Below are positions 41,924 through 50,506 of a stretch of 64,000 nucleotides of DNA, piece by piece. The stretch is from Prevotellaceae bacterium (lineage in GTDB: Bacteria; Bacteroidota; Bacteroidia; Bacteroidales; Bacteroidaceae): contig JAJPYQ010000041.1 of NCBI GenBank assembly GCA_021204865.1, forward strand, positions 29,130 to 93,129, given 5' to 3'. The notes under the pieces were generated by a model that saw nothing but the letters and a program-made list of their open reading frames with translations, was not told where the DNA came from and did not search any database. Position 1 is the stretch's first letter. Each line of letters opens with the position of its first letter. The translations under genes were made by a program, and so were the position numbers.

Positions 41924-42784
41924 CTACTTGCTGAAGCCCTCTGCCGTGTAGTATTCCGTCTCGCTTAGGGGCTTGATGGACTTGAACCTCGACCAGCTCT
42001 CGCTGCCCTGATACTGCGCAAGGAGGGCATCGGGCACGTAAAGGTCTACCTGCTCGCAGGGGAAGTCCTTGGAGTTGGCAGGGAAGTCGTAGTACTCCAT
42101 CACGAGGAGGTACACCTTCTGGAGCTTCGGCATCGACTGATAGACGTTGAACATGTGGAGCTTGTAGTCGTTGGGCACGGAGATTTCCTCGATGTTCGGG
42201 CAGTCCTTGAAAGCTTCGTCCTCGAACTTAACCAGTGTCATGCCCATGATTACGCTCTTGAGGCTTGTGCAGCCGAGGAAGGCACTGTCACGAAGCTGAT
42301 AGAAATTGTCCTTAGTGTGGACGTACTCCAGCGAGGTGCAGCCAGCGAAGGCGCTAACACCTATGGCGCGCACGTCGGAGTCGAGGTATTTAAGGCTGGT
42401 GCATCCCTCGAAGGCGTAGTCGTTGATGACGTCAACGGTGCCTGTCGTCACGAGCTTCTCGAGGTTCGTGCAGCCAGCGAAGCCGTAAGGCGAGATGTGA
42501 ACGAAGCCGTCGATAAGGTAGACTTCCTTGATGCTCTGGTTGTTCTCGAACTCGTGTTCCTTCACGTCCTTCACGTCCTGCTTGAAGCCGAGGTGTTCCT
42601 TGTTCACCTTCGCCTTGTTGGCGCGGGCGGCGTTAGTGTAGAGGTAGAGGTCGCTCGGCAGTTCGACGGAGGTGCCGTCCTGAGAGGTCACGGTCTTGGA
42701 GGCTTTCTTGCCCGAGCAAGAGAGCAGGGTGGCGGCGCAGAGGAGGGCAGCCACGGCGGTCAGTTTGAACATACTGCTTTTCAT
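41924..42784 (-). CDS. BspA-type LRR_5 lipoprotein
   Basis: 286 residues with lipobox LLCAATLLSC. At least six LRR_5 (BspA/TpLRR) repeats follow, for example FAGCTNLEKLV, FEGCTSLKYLD, FAGCTSLEYVH and FLGCTSLKSVI. Such proteins are surface-exposed and often bind host or glycan ligands. The ATG at 42784 is chosen because the -7 box TACCTTTG (42819-42826) lies inside the longer reading. Confidence 0.88.
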   Translation of the reverse strand: MKSSMFKLTAVAALLCAATLLSCSGKKASKTVTSQDGTSVELPSDLYLYTNAARANKAKVNKEHLGFKQDVKDVKEHEFENNQSIKEVYLIDGFVHISPYGFAGCTNLEKLVTTGTVDVINDYAFEGCTSLKYLDSDVRAIGVSAFAGCTSLEYVHTKDNFYQLRDSAFLGCTSLKSVIMGMTLVKFEDEAFKDCPNIEEISVPNDYKLHMFNVYQSMPKLQKVYLLVMEYYDFPANSKDFPCEQVDLYVPDALLAQYQGSESWSRFKSIKPLSETEYYTAEGFSK

Positions 42785-42825
42785 ATTCTTCTTAAAGGTT
42801 AGTGTTATAGATATGCGACAAAGGT

Positions 42826-42857
42826 AGTGCAAACGAGAGCAATAAGCAAGGAAAAGC
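42826..42857. repeat. 32-bp dispersed promoter-upstream element, copy 2
   Basis: Exact copy of 10371-10402, here adjoining the -7 box of the LRR lipoprotein gene. In this copy the far side also abuts the divergent promoter of the GT39 gene. Confidence 0.7.
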
Positions 42858-42896
42858 GTTGCTTTTTGCTACGGCTTGCGCTACCTTTGCCGCCGT

Positions 42897-44312
42897 ATGA
42901 TAGTGAGGAAGCACCTCTGTCTCTTGCTTTTAGTAGCGTGCCTTGCCACCCTTCCTTGGCTTGGGCTCACACGGTTCAACACGAAGGGAGAGCCCCGTGA
43001 GGCGGTGGTAAGCCTCACGATGTTGCAGCAAGGCAACTGGGTGTTGCCCACCAACGACGGGGGCGAGATAGCCTACAAGCCGCCCTTCTTCCACTGGATC
43101 GTTGCCGCCGCCTCGCTCCTTGCGGGGGGCGTGAACGAGTGGACCGCACGCCTGCCCTCCGCCCTCGCAGCCATTTGCCTCACGCTTTGGGCGTACGTCT
43201 TCTTCGCCCGAAGGCGCGACAGCGACACAGCCTTGCTCGCCTCCCTGCTCTTCCTAAGCTCGTTCGAGGTGTTCAGGGCTGCCTACGCCTGCCGTGTGGA
43301 CATGATGCTGACGCTCGGCGTGTGCGGCGCTATCTTCAGCCTTGCCGCATGGGCGGAGGAGCGAGGGTGGTGGCGCTTCGTCCTCGGTGTGCTTATGATG
43401 AGCCTCGGGGCGCTGACGAAGGGACCCGTGGCCATCCTGCTTCCTTGCTTAGTGACGGGCGTGTACATGCTTCTAAGGGGGCGCAACTTCTTCAAGACAC
43501 TTGGTTGGCTCTGCCTTGCCGCGGTGCTTGCCTTGGTGCTGCCCGCCCTGTGGTATGCGGCTGCCTACGCCCAAGGCGGCGAAGCCTTCTACTCGTTAGT
43601 GTGGGAGGAGAACGTGGGTCGCTTCCTCGGCAAGATGACGTACCGCAGCCACGAGAACGGCCTTTGGTACTACTTCGCCCTGCTTCCCGCGGGGCTTTTG
43701 CCTTGGACGCTGCCCGCTTTATGGCAGCTATGGCGAAAGCGTCGCTCCATCCCCAGCCCACGTACGTGGCTGCGCCTAAGTCCCGAGACGCTCCTCTCGC
43801 TCGTGGCGCTCGTGTTCGTCTTCGCCTTCTACTGTGTGCCCAAGAGCAAGCGCAGCGTCTACCTTCTGCCCGTCTATCCCTTCGCCTCGTGGCTGGTGGC
43901 GGTGCTGCTTAGGGAGTGGCCGAGGAAGGTTCGGAGGATAATGCTTGGCGTCGTCTACTCCCTTTGGGTCGTCGCCTTCGCCGTGGTCTTGCCTCTCCTT
44001 CTTAATAGACGGAGCGACAAGGACATCGCCGAGGACATCAGGCGGATGCGCCTCGAGAAGCCCCTTGTCAGCTACATCAAGGACAGCGAGGCGGGCGACC
44101 CGATGCACTTCTTCACCGTTAACTTCTACCTTGGTGACATCGTGGGGAACTGGGACAACCAGCCCGAGGGCTACCTGCTCGTGGGGGAGAGGGACGCTGA
44201 AAGCTTCATAGCAGAGCACAGGCAGTGGAGCTTCAAGCTGCAATACACGAGCCCTCACCGCAGCTGCGACACGCGGCAGCCCCTGCGCCTCTACATGTTC
44301 TACCTTCGCTGA
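42897..44312 (+). CDS. GT39/ArnT-like polyprenyl-phosphate glycosyltransferase
   Basis: 471 residues, 11-13 TM helices. The N-terminal periplasmic loop reads LTRFNTKGEPREAVVSLTML with the Glu-Pro-Arg of the family, then YKPPFFHWIVA. ArnT-like enzymes move a sugar from a lipid carrier to lipid A or protein. The ATG at 42897 lies only 8 bp after the -7 box TACCTTTG (42882-42889), so the mRNA is nearly leaderless; earlier in-frame codons lie within the promoter. Confidence 0.88.
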   Translation: MIVRKHLCLLLLVACLATLPWLGLTRFNTKGEPREAVVSLTMLQQGNWVLPTNDGGEIAYKPPFFHWIVAAASLLAGGVNEWTARLPSALAAICLTLWAYVFFARRRDSDTALLASLLFLSSFEVFRAAYACRVDMMLTLGVCGAIFSLAAWAEERGWWRFVLGVLMMSLGALTKGPVAILLPCLVTGVYMLLRGRNFFKTLGWLCLAAVLALVLPALWYAAAYAQGGEAFYSLVWEENVGRFLGKMTYRSHENGLWYYFALLPAGLLPWTLPALWQLWRKRRSIPSPRTWLRLSPETLLSLVALVFVFAFYCVPKSKRSVYLLPVYPFASWLVAVLLREWPRKVRRIMLGVVYSLWVVAFAVVLPLLLNRRSDKDIAEDIRRMRLEKPLVSYIKDSEAGDPMHFFTVNFYLGDIVGNWDNQPEGYLLVGERDAESFIAEHRQWSFKLQYTSPHRSCDTRQPLRLYMFYLR

Positions 44313-44333
44313 GGCAGCCAGCGGCTAAGCGTC

Positions 44334-44405
44334 GTGGTGGGCCTTGTTAGGGTGACCGTGGTGGGCCTTGTTAGGGTGACGACGGTTGGCCTAACAAGGG
44401 TGACT
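44334..44405. repeat. Three 24-bp units with invertible core CCTTGTTAGG
   Basis: Units start at 44334, 44358 and 44382. Units 1 and 2 carry GGCCTTGTTAGGGTGAC; unit 3 carries GGCCTAACAAGGGTGAC. The 10-bp core is reversed inside unchanged flanks. A degenerate fourth copy (GATGCCTGTTATATAGGC) follows. Confidence 0.8.
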
Positions 44406-44453
44406 GTGATGCCTGTTATATAGGCTTTATGGCCAGGGTATAAGGGGCGTGAC

Positions 44454-44525
44454 ACCTATCCTATATAGGATATCTCCACACATCCTATATAGGATATGTC
44501 CAGACATCCTATATAGGATGTGTCC
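44454..44525. repeat. Three 24-bp units with 14-bp palindrome ATCCTATATAGGAT
   Basis: Units start at 44454, 44478 and 44502. Units 2 and 3 hold the complete palindrome ATCCTATATAGGAT and unit 1 a near copy, followed by ATGTCCAGAC-like spacers. The last unit overlaps the 3' end of the next gene by 17 bp, so its final codons are repeat-derived. Confidence 0.88.
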
Positions 44526-45444
44526 AGTCGCCTGCCCGTTCCCTTAGGAAGTAGTGCGGGCGACGCTTAACCTCGGTGTATATCTTGCTGATGTACTCGC
44601 CCGTCACGCCAAGGGCGCAGAGCAGAACGCCCCCGACGAACCAAAGGGAGATGAAGAGCGACGCCCAGCCCGGCACGCTGCGGCTCTCGATGTACGTTAC
44701 CAGCGCCCAGACGCACGCTCCCAGGGCGACAAGCACGAAGAGCAGCCCCGTCACGCTTATCAGGCGAAGGGGACGGACGGAGAAGGAGGTGACGCCGTCC
44801 AAGGCAAGGCTGAGCATCTTCGTGAGCGGGTACTTAGACGTGCCTGCCTCTCGGGGCTTGCGGTCGTAATATTCTATGCGCTCCGTGAAGCCAAGCGTTG
44901 GCACAAGCCCACGCAGGAAGAGGTTGCGCTCGGGGAAGCTGAGCAGTGCCCTGAGCGCCCGCTTGCCCAAGAGGCGGAAGTCGGCGTGGTTGTACACCGT
45001 CTGGCAGCCCATCGCCCCCATCATCCGGTAGAAGCCCTGCGCCGTCTGCCGCTTGAACCAGCTGTCCTCCCGCCTGCCCTTGCGCACGCCGTAGACTATG
45101 TCCGCCCCCTCTCGGAAGTCACGCGCCATACGCGGTATCACCTCGATGTCGTCTTGCAGGTCTGCGTCTATGCTAATCACAGCGTCGGCAAGCTCGACCG
45201 CCGCCTCCATCCCCGCCCACAAGGCACGCTGATGCCCGACGTTGTGGGAGAGCCTTAGCCCGAGCACCTCGTTGTGAGCCTCCGAGAGGGAGCGTATGAC
45301 AGCCCACGTCTGGTCGCTGCTGCCGTCGTCCACAAAGAGCAGGCGAGCCTCCTCGCCAAGTGTCTCAGTGATGCCGAGGAGCTGGCGGCAGGAGTCTTGG
45401 AGCACCTCCTGCTCGTTGTAGCAGGGAATAACAATGTATATCAT
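44509..45444 (-). CDS. GtrB-like family 2 glycosyltransferase
   Basis: 311 residues. A GT-A domain with VIPCYNEQEVL, FVDDGSSDQTW and ISIDADLQDD (DxD), then two TM helices near 233-255 and 267-290 and GEYISKIYTEVKRRP. It loads a sugar onto undecaprenyl phosphate. The gtrA gene overlaps by 4 bp, as is usual for this pair. Its last five or six codons lie in a palindromic repeat. Confidence 0.93.
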   Translation of the reverse strand: MIYIVIPCYNEQEVLQDSCRQLLGITETLGEEARLLFVDDGSSDQTWAVIRSLSEAHNEVLGLRLSHNVGHQRALWAGMEAAVELADAVISIDADLQDDIEVIPRMARDFREGADIVYGVRKGRREDSWFKRQTAQGFYRMMGAMGCQTVYNHADFRLLGKRALRALLSFPERNLFLRGLVPTLGFTERIEYYDRKPREAGTSKYPLTKMLSLALDGVTSFSVRPLRLISVTGLLFVLVALGACVWALVTYIESRSVPGWASLFISLWFVGGVLLCALGVTGEYISKIYTEVKRRPHYFLRERAGDWTHPI

Positions 45445-45815
45445 CTCTTGAAGACGTGTTTAAGCAAGAGGAAGTTGACGGGCACGGCAACGCAGTAGAC
45501 GGGCACTGGGGCAAGCCTCTCGCGCACTCCGAGCCAGAGGAAGAGGTTCAGCAGCCCGAGGTGCAGCAGGAAGTTGACTGCGTGCGCCCCCGCCATGCCG
45601 ACGAACTTAAGGAGCGAGGGCTCTCGGCGGAAGGTGAAGCGGGACGTGGCGTAGAAGTTGCCAAGGAAGCTGACCACGTATCCTATAATATAAGCTGGGT
45701 TGGCGGGCATCAGGAGCACGAGCAGGAGGTAAAGCCCGTAGTGGAGAGCCGTCGCCGCCGCTCCCACTATGACGAAGCGAAGAGCCTCGCCCCCAAGCTT
45801 CCTTGATAACATCAC
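45441..45815 (-). CDS. GtrA-family flippase-like membrane protein
   Basis: 124 residues, four TM helices, with FVIVGAAATALHYGLYLLL and SFLGNFYATSRFTF. GtrA proteins are thought to flip undecaprenyl-phosphate sugars for envelope glycan modification. It overlaps the genes on both sides by 4 bp. Confidence 0.92.
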   Translation of the reverse strand: MMLSRKLGGEALRFVIVGAAATALHYGLYLLLVLLMPANPAYIIGYVVSFLGNFYATSRFTFRREPSLLKFVGMAGAHAVNFLLHLGLLNLFLWLGVRERLAPVPVYCVAVPVNFLLLKHVFKR

Positions 45816-47689
45816 TGTGTCTCGCCTTTGCTAACGATGTGCTGAGCCGCCTGAAGCATGCTGAAGACGTGCTGCCTTAGGGCGTTGAACGTGCTGTCCG
45901 CCTCGTGCTGGAGCGCACCGTTAAGGTAGAGGAACTCCTGCTCCGTCGTGGGGTTGAAGACGAAGAGATGCCCCTCGCTCCTCGCCCCAATGACGTTGTC
46001 CGCCGTGTAGAAGGCGCAGGGGCGGCGGGTCGAGAGCAGGTCAACGCCGAAGTTGTTCTGCTCTGCCTCTATCCCGAGCAGGCTAAGGAGCGTGGGCTGC
46101 ACGTCCATCTGCAAAGCCCAGTCGCTGCGCCTCTCCGCCTCCTTGCCCGGCACGAAGAACATCAGGGGGATGTGGTTAAGGCACTCGGGCATCTCGCTCT
46201 CCGCCCCGCCGATGAGCTTCCCGTGGTCGCCAAGCAGGACGAAGACCGTGCGCCCGTACCACGGCTGCCTCTCGGCTTCGGTGAAGAACTGGCGGAGCGA
46301 CCAGTCGGCGTACTCCACTATCTGCCACTCCTCTTCGCAGTCCGAGGGGTGGAAGCTTTGGGGGATGACGTAGGGAGGGTGGTTGCTTATCGTGAGGAGC
46401 GTGGCGAAGAAGGGCTGCCGCTGCGACTTAAGGCGGTTGATGGCGTAGCTGAAGAGGAAGTCGTCCTGCACGCCGAAGCTGTTCACCACCTTGTCCCGCG
46501 GGTAGTTCTCCTGGCTGTATATCTCCTCGTAGCCGTTGGTGCGGAGGAAGGCGTTCATGTTGTCATACTGCGACTCGTGGGTCATGAAGAACATCGTGCG
46601 GTATCCCTCGCCCTTAAGCACCGTGGGCAGACCATTATATAAAGGTATGTCGCTCCCCTTCATCATATTGCGGAACATAAGGGCGGGGAAGCTGTAGAGC
46701 GTGGCGTAGAGGCCGTGGTTCGTGTGCAGCCCGGCGGAGTAGCAATTGTCGAAGAAGAGGCTTCGAGTGCTTAGGCTGTCGAGGAAAGGAGTGTGCCCTC
46801 GCCCCATCAGGCTTCGGCTCATCGACTCCATAAGGATTAGCACGACGTTAAGCTTCTCCGCCTGCGCCTCGCCCTGAGGCTTAAGCTCGTAGGCGAGAGG
46901 CTTGCCGCCTTCTCCGCCTCTTTCGAGGAGCTTCCGCACGTTGCCCAAAGCCTCCTCGTCGTCCATCAGGCGGAGCTTCTTGTTCTCGGGGCGGAGATTG
47001 TCGAGCGAGCTTGTGAGAAGGTTGAACGTAGGGCTAATGCCGAGCTGGTTGAGGAAAGCGTCGTCGCAGTAATAGGCTTGGCTTACCTTTATCGGGTTGT
47101 AGCCTCGTCTGCCACGGATGCCTAAGAGGCAAAGCCCTATCAGCGGCAAGCCTACGACCAAAGCCCCCCACTCAGACCACTGCCTCCTGCGCTCTTTCCT
47201 TGGCAACAGCTTGCCTGAGAGCCAAATGAACAGGGCGGCAAGCGCGAGGAACGCAAGGAGGGGAGGGTAGTACGCCTTCTCCCCCAGCAGCATCCCCAAT
47301 GTCGTGCCTCCGTACTCCGCCCAGTTCCAGATGCCTGCGTTGATGTTCTTGAAGAAGTAAAGGAAGTAAGGGATGTTGGCGCACGAGATGAGTATGACAA
47401 GCGTCCAAAGCACCGCCATCCACCAGCGGGAGAACACGAGCGCTCCCCTCTGCCCTTTGCCGAAGGTGTGGGCGAGAGTGAGCAGACAGAGCGGCACGAT
47501 GGAGATGTAGCACGCCACCACATTGTCGAACCACACGCCTCTGAGGAACGCTCCCCCTGCGGAGAAGCCCCCGTCGCCAAGGAAGTGATGCCCCGCGACG
47601 AAGAGGGCGAGCCGCAGAACGCCCGTAACCACCAGCCCCAAGACGTGGAGGCTGAGCAGATAACCCAAGGCTCTCAGGTATGCTCTCAT
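45812..47689 (-). CDS. LTA-synthase-like sulfatase-fold phosphotransferase
   Basis: 625 residues. Five TM helices fill the first 190 residues, followed by an alkaline-phosphatase-superfamily domain: VVLILMESMSRSLMG (metal Glu), nucleophile Thr in AGLHTNHGLYAT, FFMTHESQYDNMNAF and LLGDHGKLIGG. Relatives transfer phosphoglycerol or phosphoethanolamine to surface glycans or lipids. In a Gram-negative it would act in the periplasm. It is coupled by 4-bp overlaps to gtrA and to the GDPD-like gene. Confidence 0.9.
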   Translation of the reverse strand: MRAYLRALGYLLSLHVLGLVVTGVLRLALFVAGHHFLGDGGFSAGGAFLRGVWFDNVVACYISIVPLCLLTLAHTFGKGQRGALVFSRWWMAVLWTLVILISCANIPYFLYFFKNINAGIWNWAEYGGTTLGMLLGEKAYYPPLLAFLALAALFIWLSGKLLPRKERRRQWSEWGALVVGLPLIGLCLLGIRGRRGYNPIKVSQAYYCDDAFLNQLGISPTFNLLTSSLDNLRPENKKLRLMDDEEALGNVRKLLERGGEGGKPLAYELKPQGEAQAEKLNVVLILMESMSRSLMGRGHTPFLDSLSTRSLFFDNCYSAGLHTNHGLYATLYSFPALMFRNMMKGSDIPLYNGLPTVLKGEGYRTMFFMTHESQYDNMNAFLRTNGYEEIYSQENYPRDKVVNSFGVQDDFLFSYAINRLKSQRQPFFATLLTISNHPPYVIPQSFHPSDCEEEWQIVEYADWSLRQFFTEAERQPWYGRTVFVLLGDHGKLIGGAESEMPECLNHIPLMFFVPGKEAERRSDWALQMDVQPTLLSLLGIEAEQNNFGVDLLSTRRPCAFYTADNVIGARSEGHLFVFNPTTEQEFLYLNGALQHEADSTFNALRQHVFSMLQAAQHIVSKGETQ

Positions 47690-48399
47690 CGGTAGTGTTC
47701 GCCTATATCCTTAATCAATATCACCTTCAGCTGTCTGTCCCTTGCCATACGCCTCCCCCAGAAGCTAAGCCAAAGGTGGTACTCGCTCGTGTGGTTCGCC
47801 CAAGAGAGCAGCCAGATGCCACTGTCGACGCGCCCCTTGAGCTTGCCGTACCAGTCGTGATGGAACGAGAGCGCCCTCACCTTTCCGCTCTTCGCCACCA
47901 TCTGAAGCCGCGGGATGGAGTCCTCGTCCGGCTTGCCCAGCACGTAGCACGAGGTGATGAAGCCCTCCAGTGTCAGCGGCTCGAGCTCCCTCCAGTTGGG
48001 GCTCTCCACGATAATCCTTCCGTGGTCTATGCCGTATTCCTTGCAGAGCCACAAAAGTCTTTCGCAAAGCCAAGGCTCGTTCTCCGCTGTCAGGTTCTTC
48101 ACGTCCAGCCAAATGCGTGTCTGCTTGTGCTTGCCGAGGTACTCGAAGTAGGGCGTTGCCTCCAGCGAGAACGTGGTGTCAAGGTCGTGCGTCACGTCCA
48201 TCTTCCCGTCTCGCAGGCAGATGTCCACCTCAATGCCCTTGTAATGCCTGCCCTTCTCCTCAAGGCGCTCCAGCGAGTTGCAGCGGTGAAGCCATATCTT
48301 CTCCTTGCAAGAGCCTACGAGAGTGTACGCCCAGAGGCAATAAGCTGCGGAGGCGACGGCAAGGACAAGTACGGCGGTGAGGATAATCCTTTTGTTCAT
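47686..48399 (-). CDS. GDPD-like phosphodiesterase family protein
   Basis: 237 residues with an N-terminal TM anchor (RIILTAVLVLAVASAAYCLW). The sequence has the glycerophosphodiester phosphodiesterase pattern: WLHRCNSLERL, GIEVDICLRDGKMDVTHDLD and later RIWLDVKNLT. The usual HRG is HRC. It is coupled to the LTA-synthase-like gene by a 4-bp overlap, which suggests action on the same phosphoglycerol-type substituent. The start 48399 follows a TACCTTCG box. Confidence 0.78.
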   Translation of the reverse strand: MNKRIILTAVLVLAVASAAYCLWAYTLVGSCKEKIWLHRCNSLERLEEKGRHYKGIEVDICLRDGKMDVTHDLDTTFSLEATPYFEYLGKHKQTRIWLDVKNLTAENEPWLCERLLWLCKEYGIDHGRIIVESPNWRELEPLTLEGFITSCYVLGKPDEDSIPRLQMVAKSGKVRALSFHHDWYGKLKGRVDSGIWLLSWANHTSEYHLWLSFWGRRMARDRQLKVILIKDIGEHYR

Positions 48400-48562
48400 C
48401 AGGAACGCTTCTGCCGCGAAGGTAGCCTTTTTCCCCAAGGAAACCTTTATGCACACGGCTATATTTCCGCAATCCCTGCGGCTTAAGGGATGGCTTCCGT
48501 CACGTTTATGGGAAAGGATGGCTTGCTTTAGGCGACGTTTTTCCTTAATTTTGCCTCTCGTT

Positions 48563-49477
48563 ATGAGCTGGCGCACTTATCCCGCTTTCGCTTTGTGGTG
48601 GCTTTTCTCGCTGCTGCCCCTCTGCGTCTTGTATCTTTTCAGCGACTGCCTGCTCTTCCCCCTGCTTTATTACGTAGTGCGTTACCGCCGGCCCCTTGTG
48701 CGCAGGCAATTGTCCGAGAGCTTGCCCGAACTGACCCCTAAGGAGCACAAGGAGATTGAGCGAAGATACTATCACACGCTCTGCGACTACATAGTGGAAA
48801 TAATCAAGATGATGTCCATTTCTCCCGAGGAAATGAGGCGGCGTGTCCAGTTCGTGGGCGTTGACAGCTTGCAGGAAATGATGATGGCGAAGGGCAAGCT
48901 GACCAACCTTACCTGCCTCGGTCACTTCGGCAACTGGGAGTGGATGTCGAGCGTCGCTATGCAGATGACCAAAGACTTCGACTTCGCCCAGGTGTACCAC
49001 ACGCTGCACAGCCGTGTCGTCGATGAGCTTTTCCGCCACAACCGTGAGCGCTTCGGGGGCAAATGCATAACGATGAAGGAGACGCTTCGCCACATCATAG
49101 CAACCCGCCAGCGTGGCAGGCACGAGATAATAGGACTTATCTCCGACCAGTGCCCCAAGTGGGAGGCGATGCACCAGTGGTGCGACTTCCTCCACCACGA
49201 GACTTCCTTCTTCATAGGCGCTGAGGCTATGGGCAAAAGGCTTGGGGCTGTCGTCACTTATCTCGACGTGACCCGCCCCCGAAGAGGCTACTATCGAGCC
49301 GAGGTGAAGCTGATAACCGACCAGCCAGAGGCGTACGACGACTACCAGATAACGGAGCTTTACGCCCGGATGCTGGAGCAAAGCATCCGACGCGACCCGC
49401 ATCTCTGGCTCTGGACGCACGCCCGTTGGAAGCGCACCCGTGAGGAGTGGGAGAAAAGGCGGCGCAAGAGGATATGA
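48563..49477 (+). CDS. LpxL/HtrB-like lipid A acyltransferase
   Basis: 304 residues. One N-terminal TM helix, then LGHFGNWEW with the HX4E catalytic pair, and SDQCPKWEAMHQW in place of the usual acyl-site segment. It probably adds a secondary acyl chain to lipid A. The -7 box TAATTTTG (48546-48553) is 10 bp before the ATG, which rules out the longer in-frame reading. Confidence 0.88.
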   Translation: MSWRTYPAFALWWLFSLLPLCVLYLFSDCLLFPLLYYVVRYRRPLVRRQLSESLPELTPKEHKEIERRYYHTLCDYIVEIIKMMSISPEEMRRRVQFVGVDSLQEMMMAKGKLTNLTCLGHFGNWEWMSSVAMQMTKDFDFAQVYHTLHSRVVDELFRHNRERFGGKCITMKETLRHIIATRQRGRHEIIGLISDQCPKWEAMHQWCDFLHHETSFFIGAEAMGKRLGAVVTYLDVTRPRRGYYRAEVKLITDQPEAYDDYQITELYARMLEQSIRRDPHLWLWTHARWKRTREEWEKRRRKRI

Positions 49478-49507
49478 CTTTCCTCTTCCGTTTTTTGCAA
49501 GAAACGC

Positions 49508-49538
49508 TTTGAGGCAAAGGCTAAAACGTGTAAATTTG
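49508..49538 (+). promoter_or_regulatory. Consensus promoter of the KdkA/WaaP-like gene
   Basis: TTTG at 49508-49511 and TAAATTTG at 49531-49538, exactly 19 bp apart. Confidence 0.75.
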
Positions 49539-49579
49539 TCAGTTGACTTGGCAAAAATGTCTCCCAACCCTGACAAACG

Positions 49580-50344
49580 ATGAGACCTATAGCGAAGGTT
49601 GTCTGGCGTTATCTGACGCACAGGAAGGTCGGCGTTAACCCTGAGTTCCCCAATTTAGGCAACTTCGTGCGCACTGTGCCTGAGCGTTTCGCCAACGGTG
49701 AGGGGAAGGTGATATACAAAGGGCGGAACGAGCTGCGCAGGATGGCGCACCACGGGGCGGAGATGGTGGTGAAGTCGTTCCATCAGCCGCACCTTGTCAA
49801 CAGTGTCGTCTATGATAATTTCCGCTCCTCCAAGGCTAAGCGCTCCTACGATTACGCCCTTATGCTTCGCTCCATAGGCGTTGGCACGCCCGCCCCTGTG
49901 GGTTTCGTGAACATGCACTTTGGCTTCTTTTTTCAGCGCAGCTACTTCGTCGCCCTCGCCTCCACCTGCCCGTATGTCTACAAGGACTTGTTCTACAAGC
50001 AGTTCCACCTTGCCAGAGACGTGAGCCGAGCCGTGGGGCGGGTGACCGCAATCCTGCACGAGCATGGCTTTGCGCACAAAGATTATGGCAGGGGAAACAT
50101 ACTCTTCGACGTTGATGAGAATGGCGTGAGGATAGAGATAATCGACCTGAACCGTATGTTCATCGGGGAGATAGACATGCAGGCTGGCTGCAAAAACTTT
50201 GAGCGTCTGCCCGCCACGCCGCAGATGCACCGCTGCATGGCTGAGGAGTACGCCAAGATTCGTGGCTTCGACGTGGAGGAGTGTTATGCGCTCATGCGCA
50301 CTTACCGCGAGGCTGCCGACGACAAAATCAACGGGCTTTACTGA
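49580..50344 (+). CDS. KdkA/WaaP-like lipopolysaccharide kinase
   Basis: 254 residues with an atypical kinase fold. MVVKSFHQPH provides the ATP-binding Lys, HEHGFAHKDYGRGNILFD the catalytic Asp and Asn, and EIIDLNRM the metal Asp. Family members phosphorylate Kdo or heptose of the LPS core. It lies beside the lipid A acyltransferase and is followed by an intrinsic terminator. Confidence 0.88.
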   Translation: MRPIAKVVWRYLTHRKVGVNPEFPNLGNFVRTVPERFANGEGKVIYKGRNELRRMAHHGAEMVVKSFHQPHLVNSVVYDNFRSSKAKRSYDYALMLRSIGVGTPAPVGFVNMHFGFFFQRSYFVALASTCPYVYKDLFYKQFHLARDVSRAVGRVTAILHEHGFAHKDYGRGNILFDVDENGVRIEIIDLNRMFIGEIDMQAGCKNFERLPATPQMHRCMAEEYAKIRGFDVEECYALMRTYREAADDKINGLY

Positions 50345-50431
50345 TTTTTCTTCTTCTTTCGGCACCGTTTGTCGAGGTATGTTGCGCATTCGTCGCTGGG
50401 TGATGGGGCGCAAACGTTTGAGGGCGGAGCT

Positions 50432-50449
50432 AACCCCGGAGGGGTTTTT
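50432..50449 (+). terminator. Intrinsic terminator after the LPS kinase
   Basis: AACCCC (50432-50437), loop GGA, GGGGTT (50441-50446), then TTT. Confidence 0.8.
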
Positions 50450-50506
50450 CTTTGACCCATAATGCGATGGGGCGCGTTCGTTAGGGTCGAGGAGCCCCCG
50501 CCCCGC

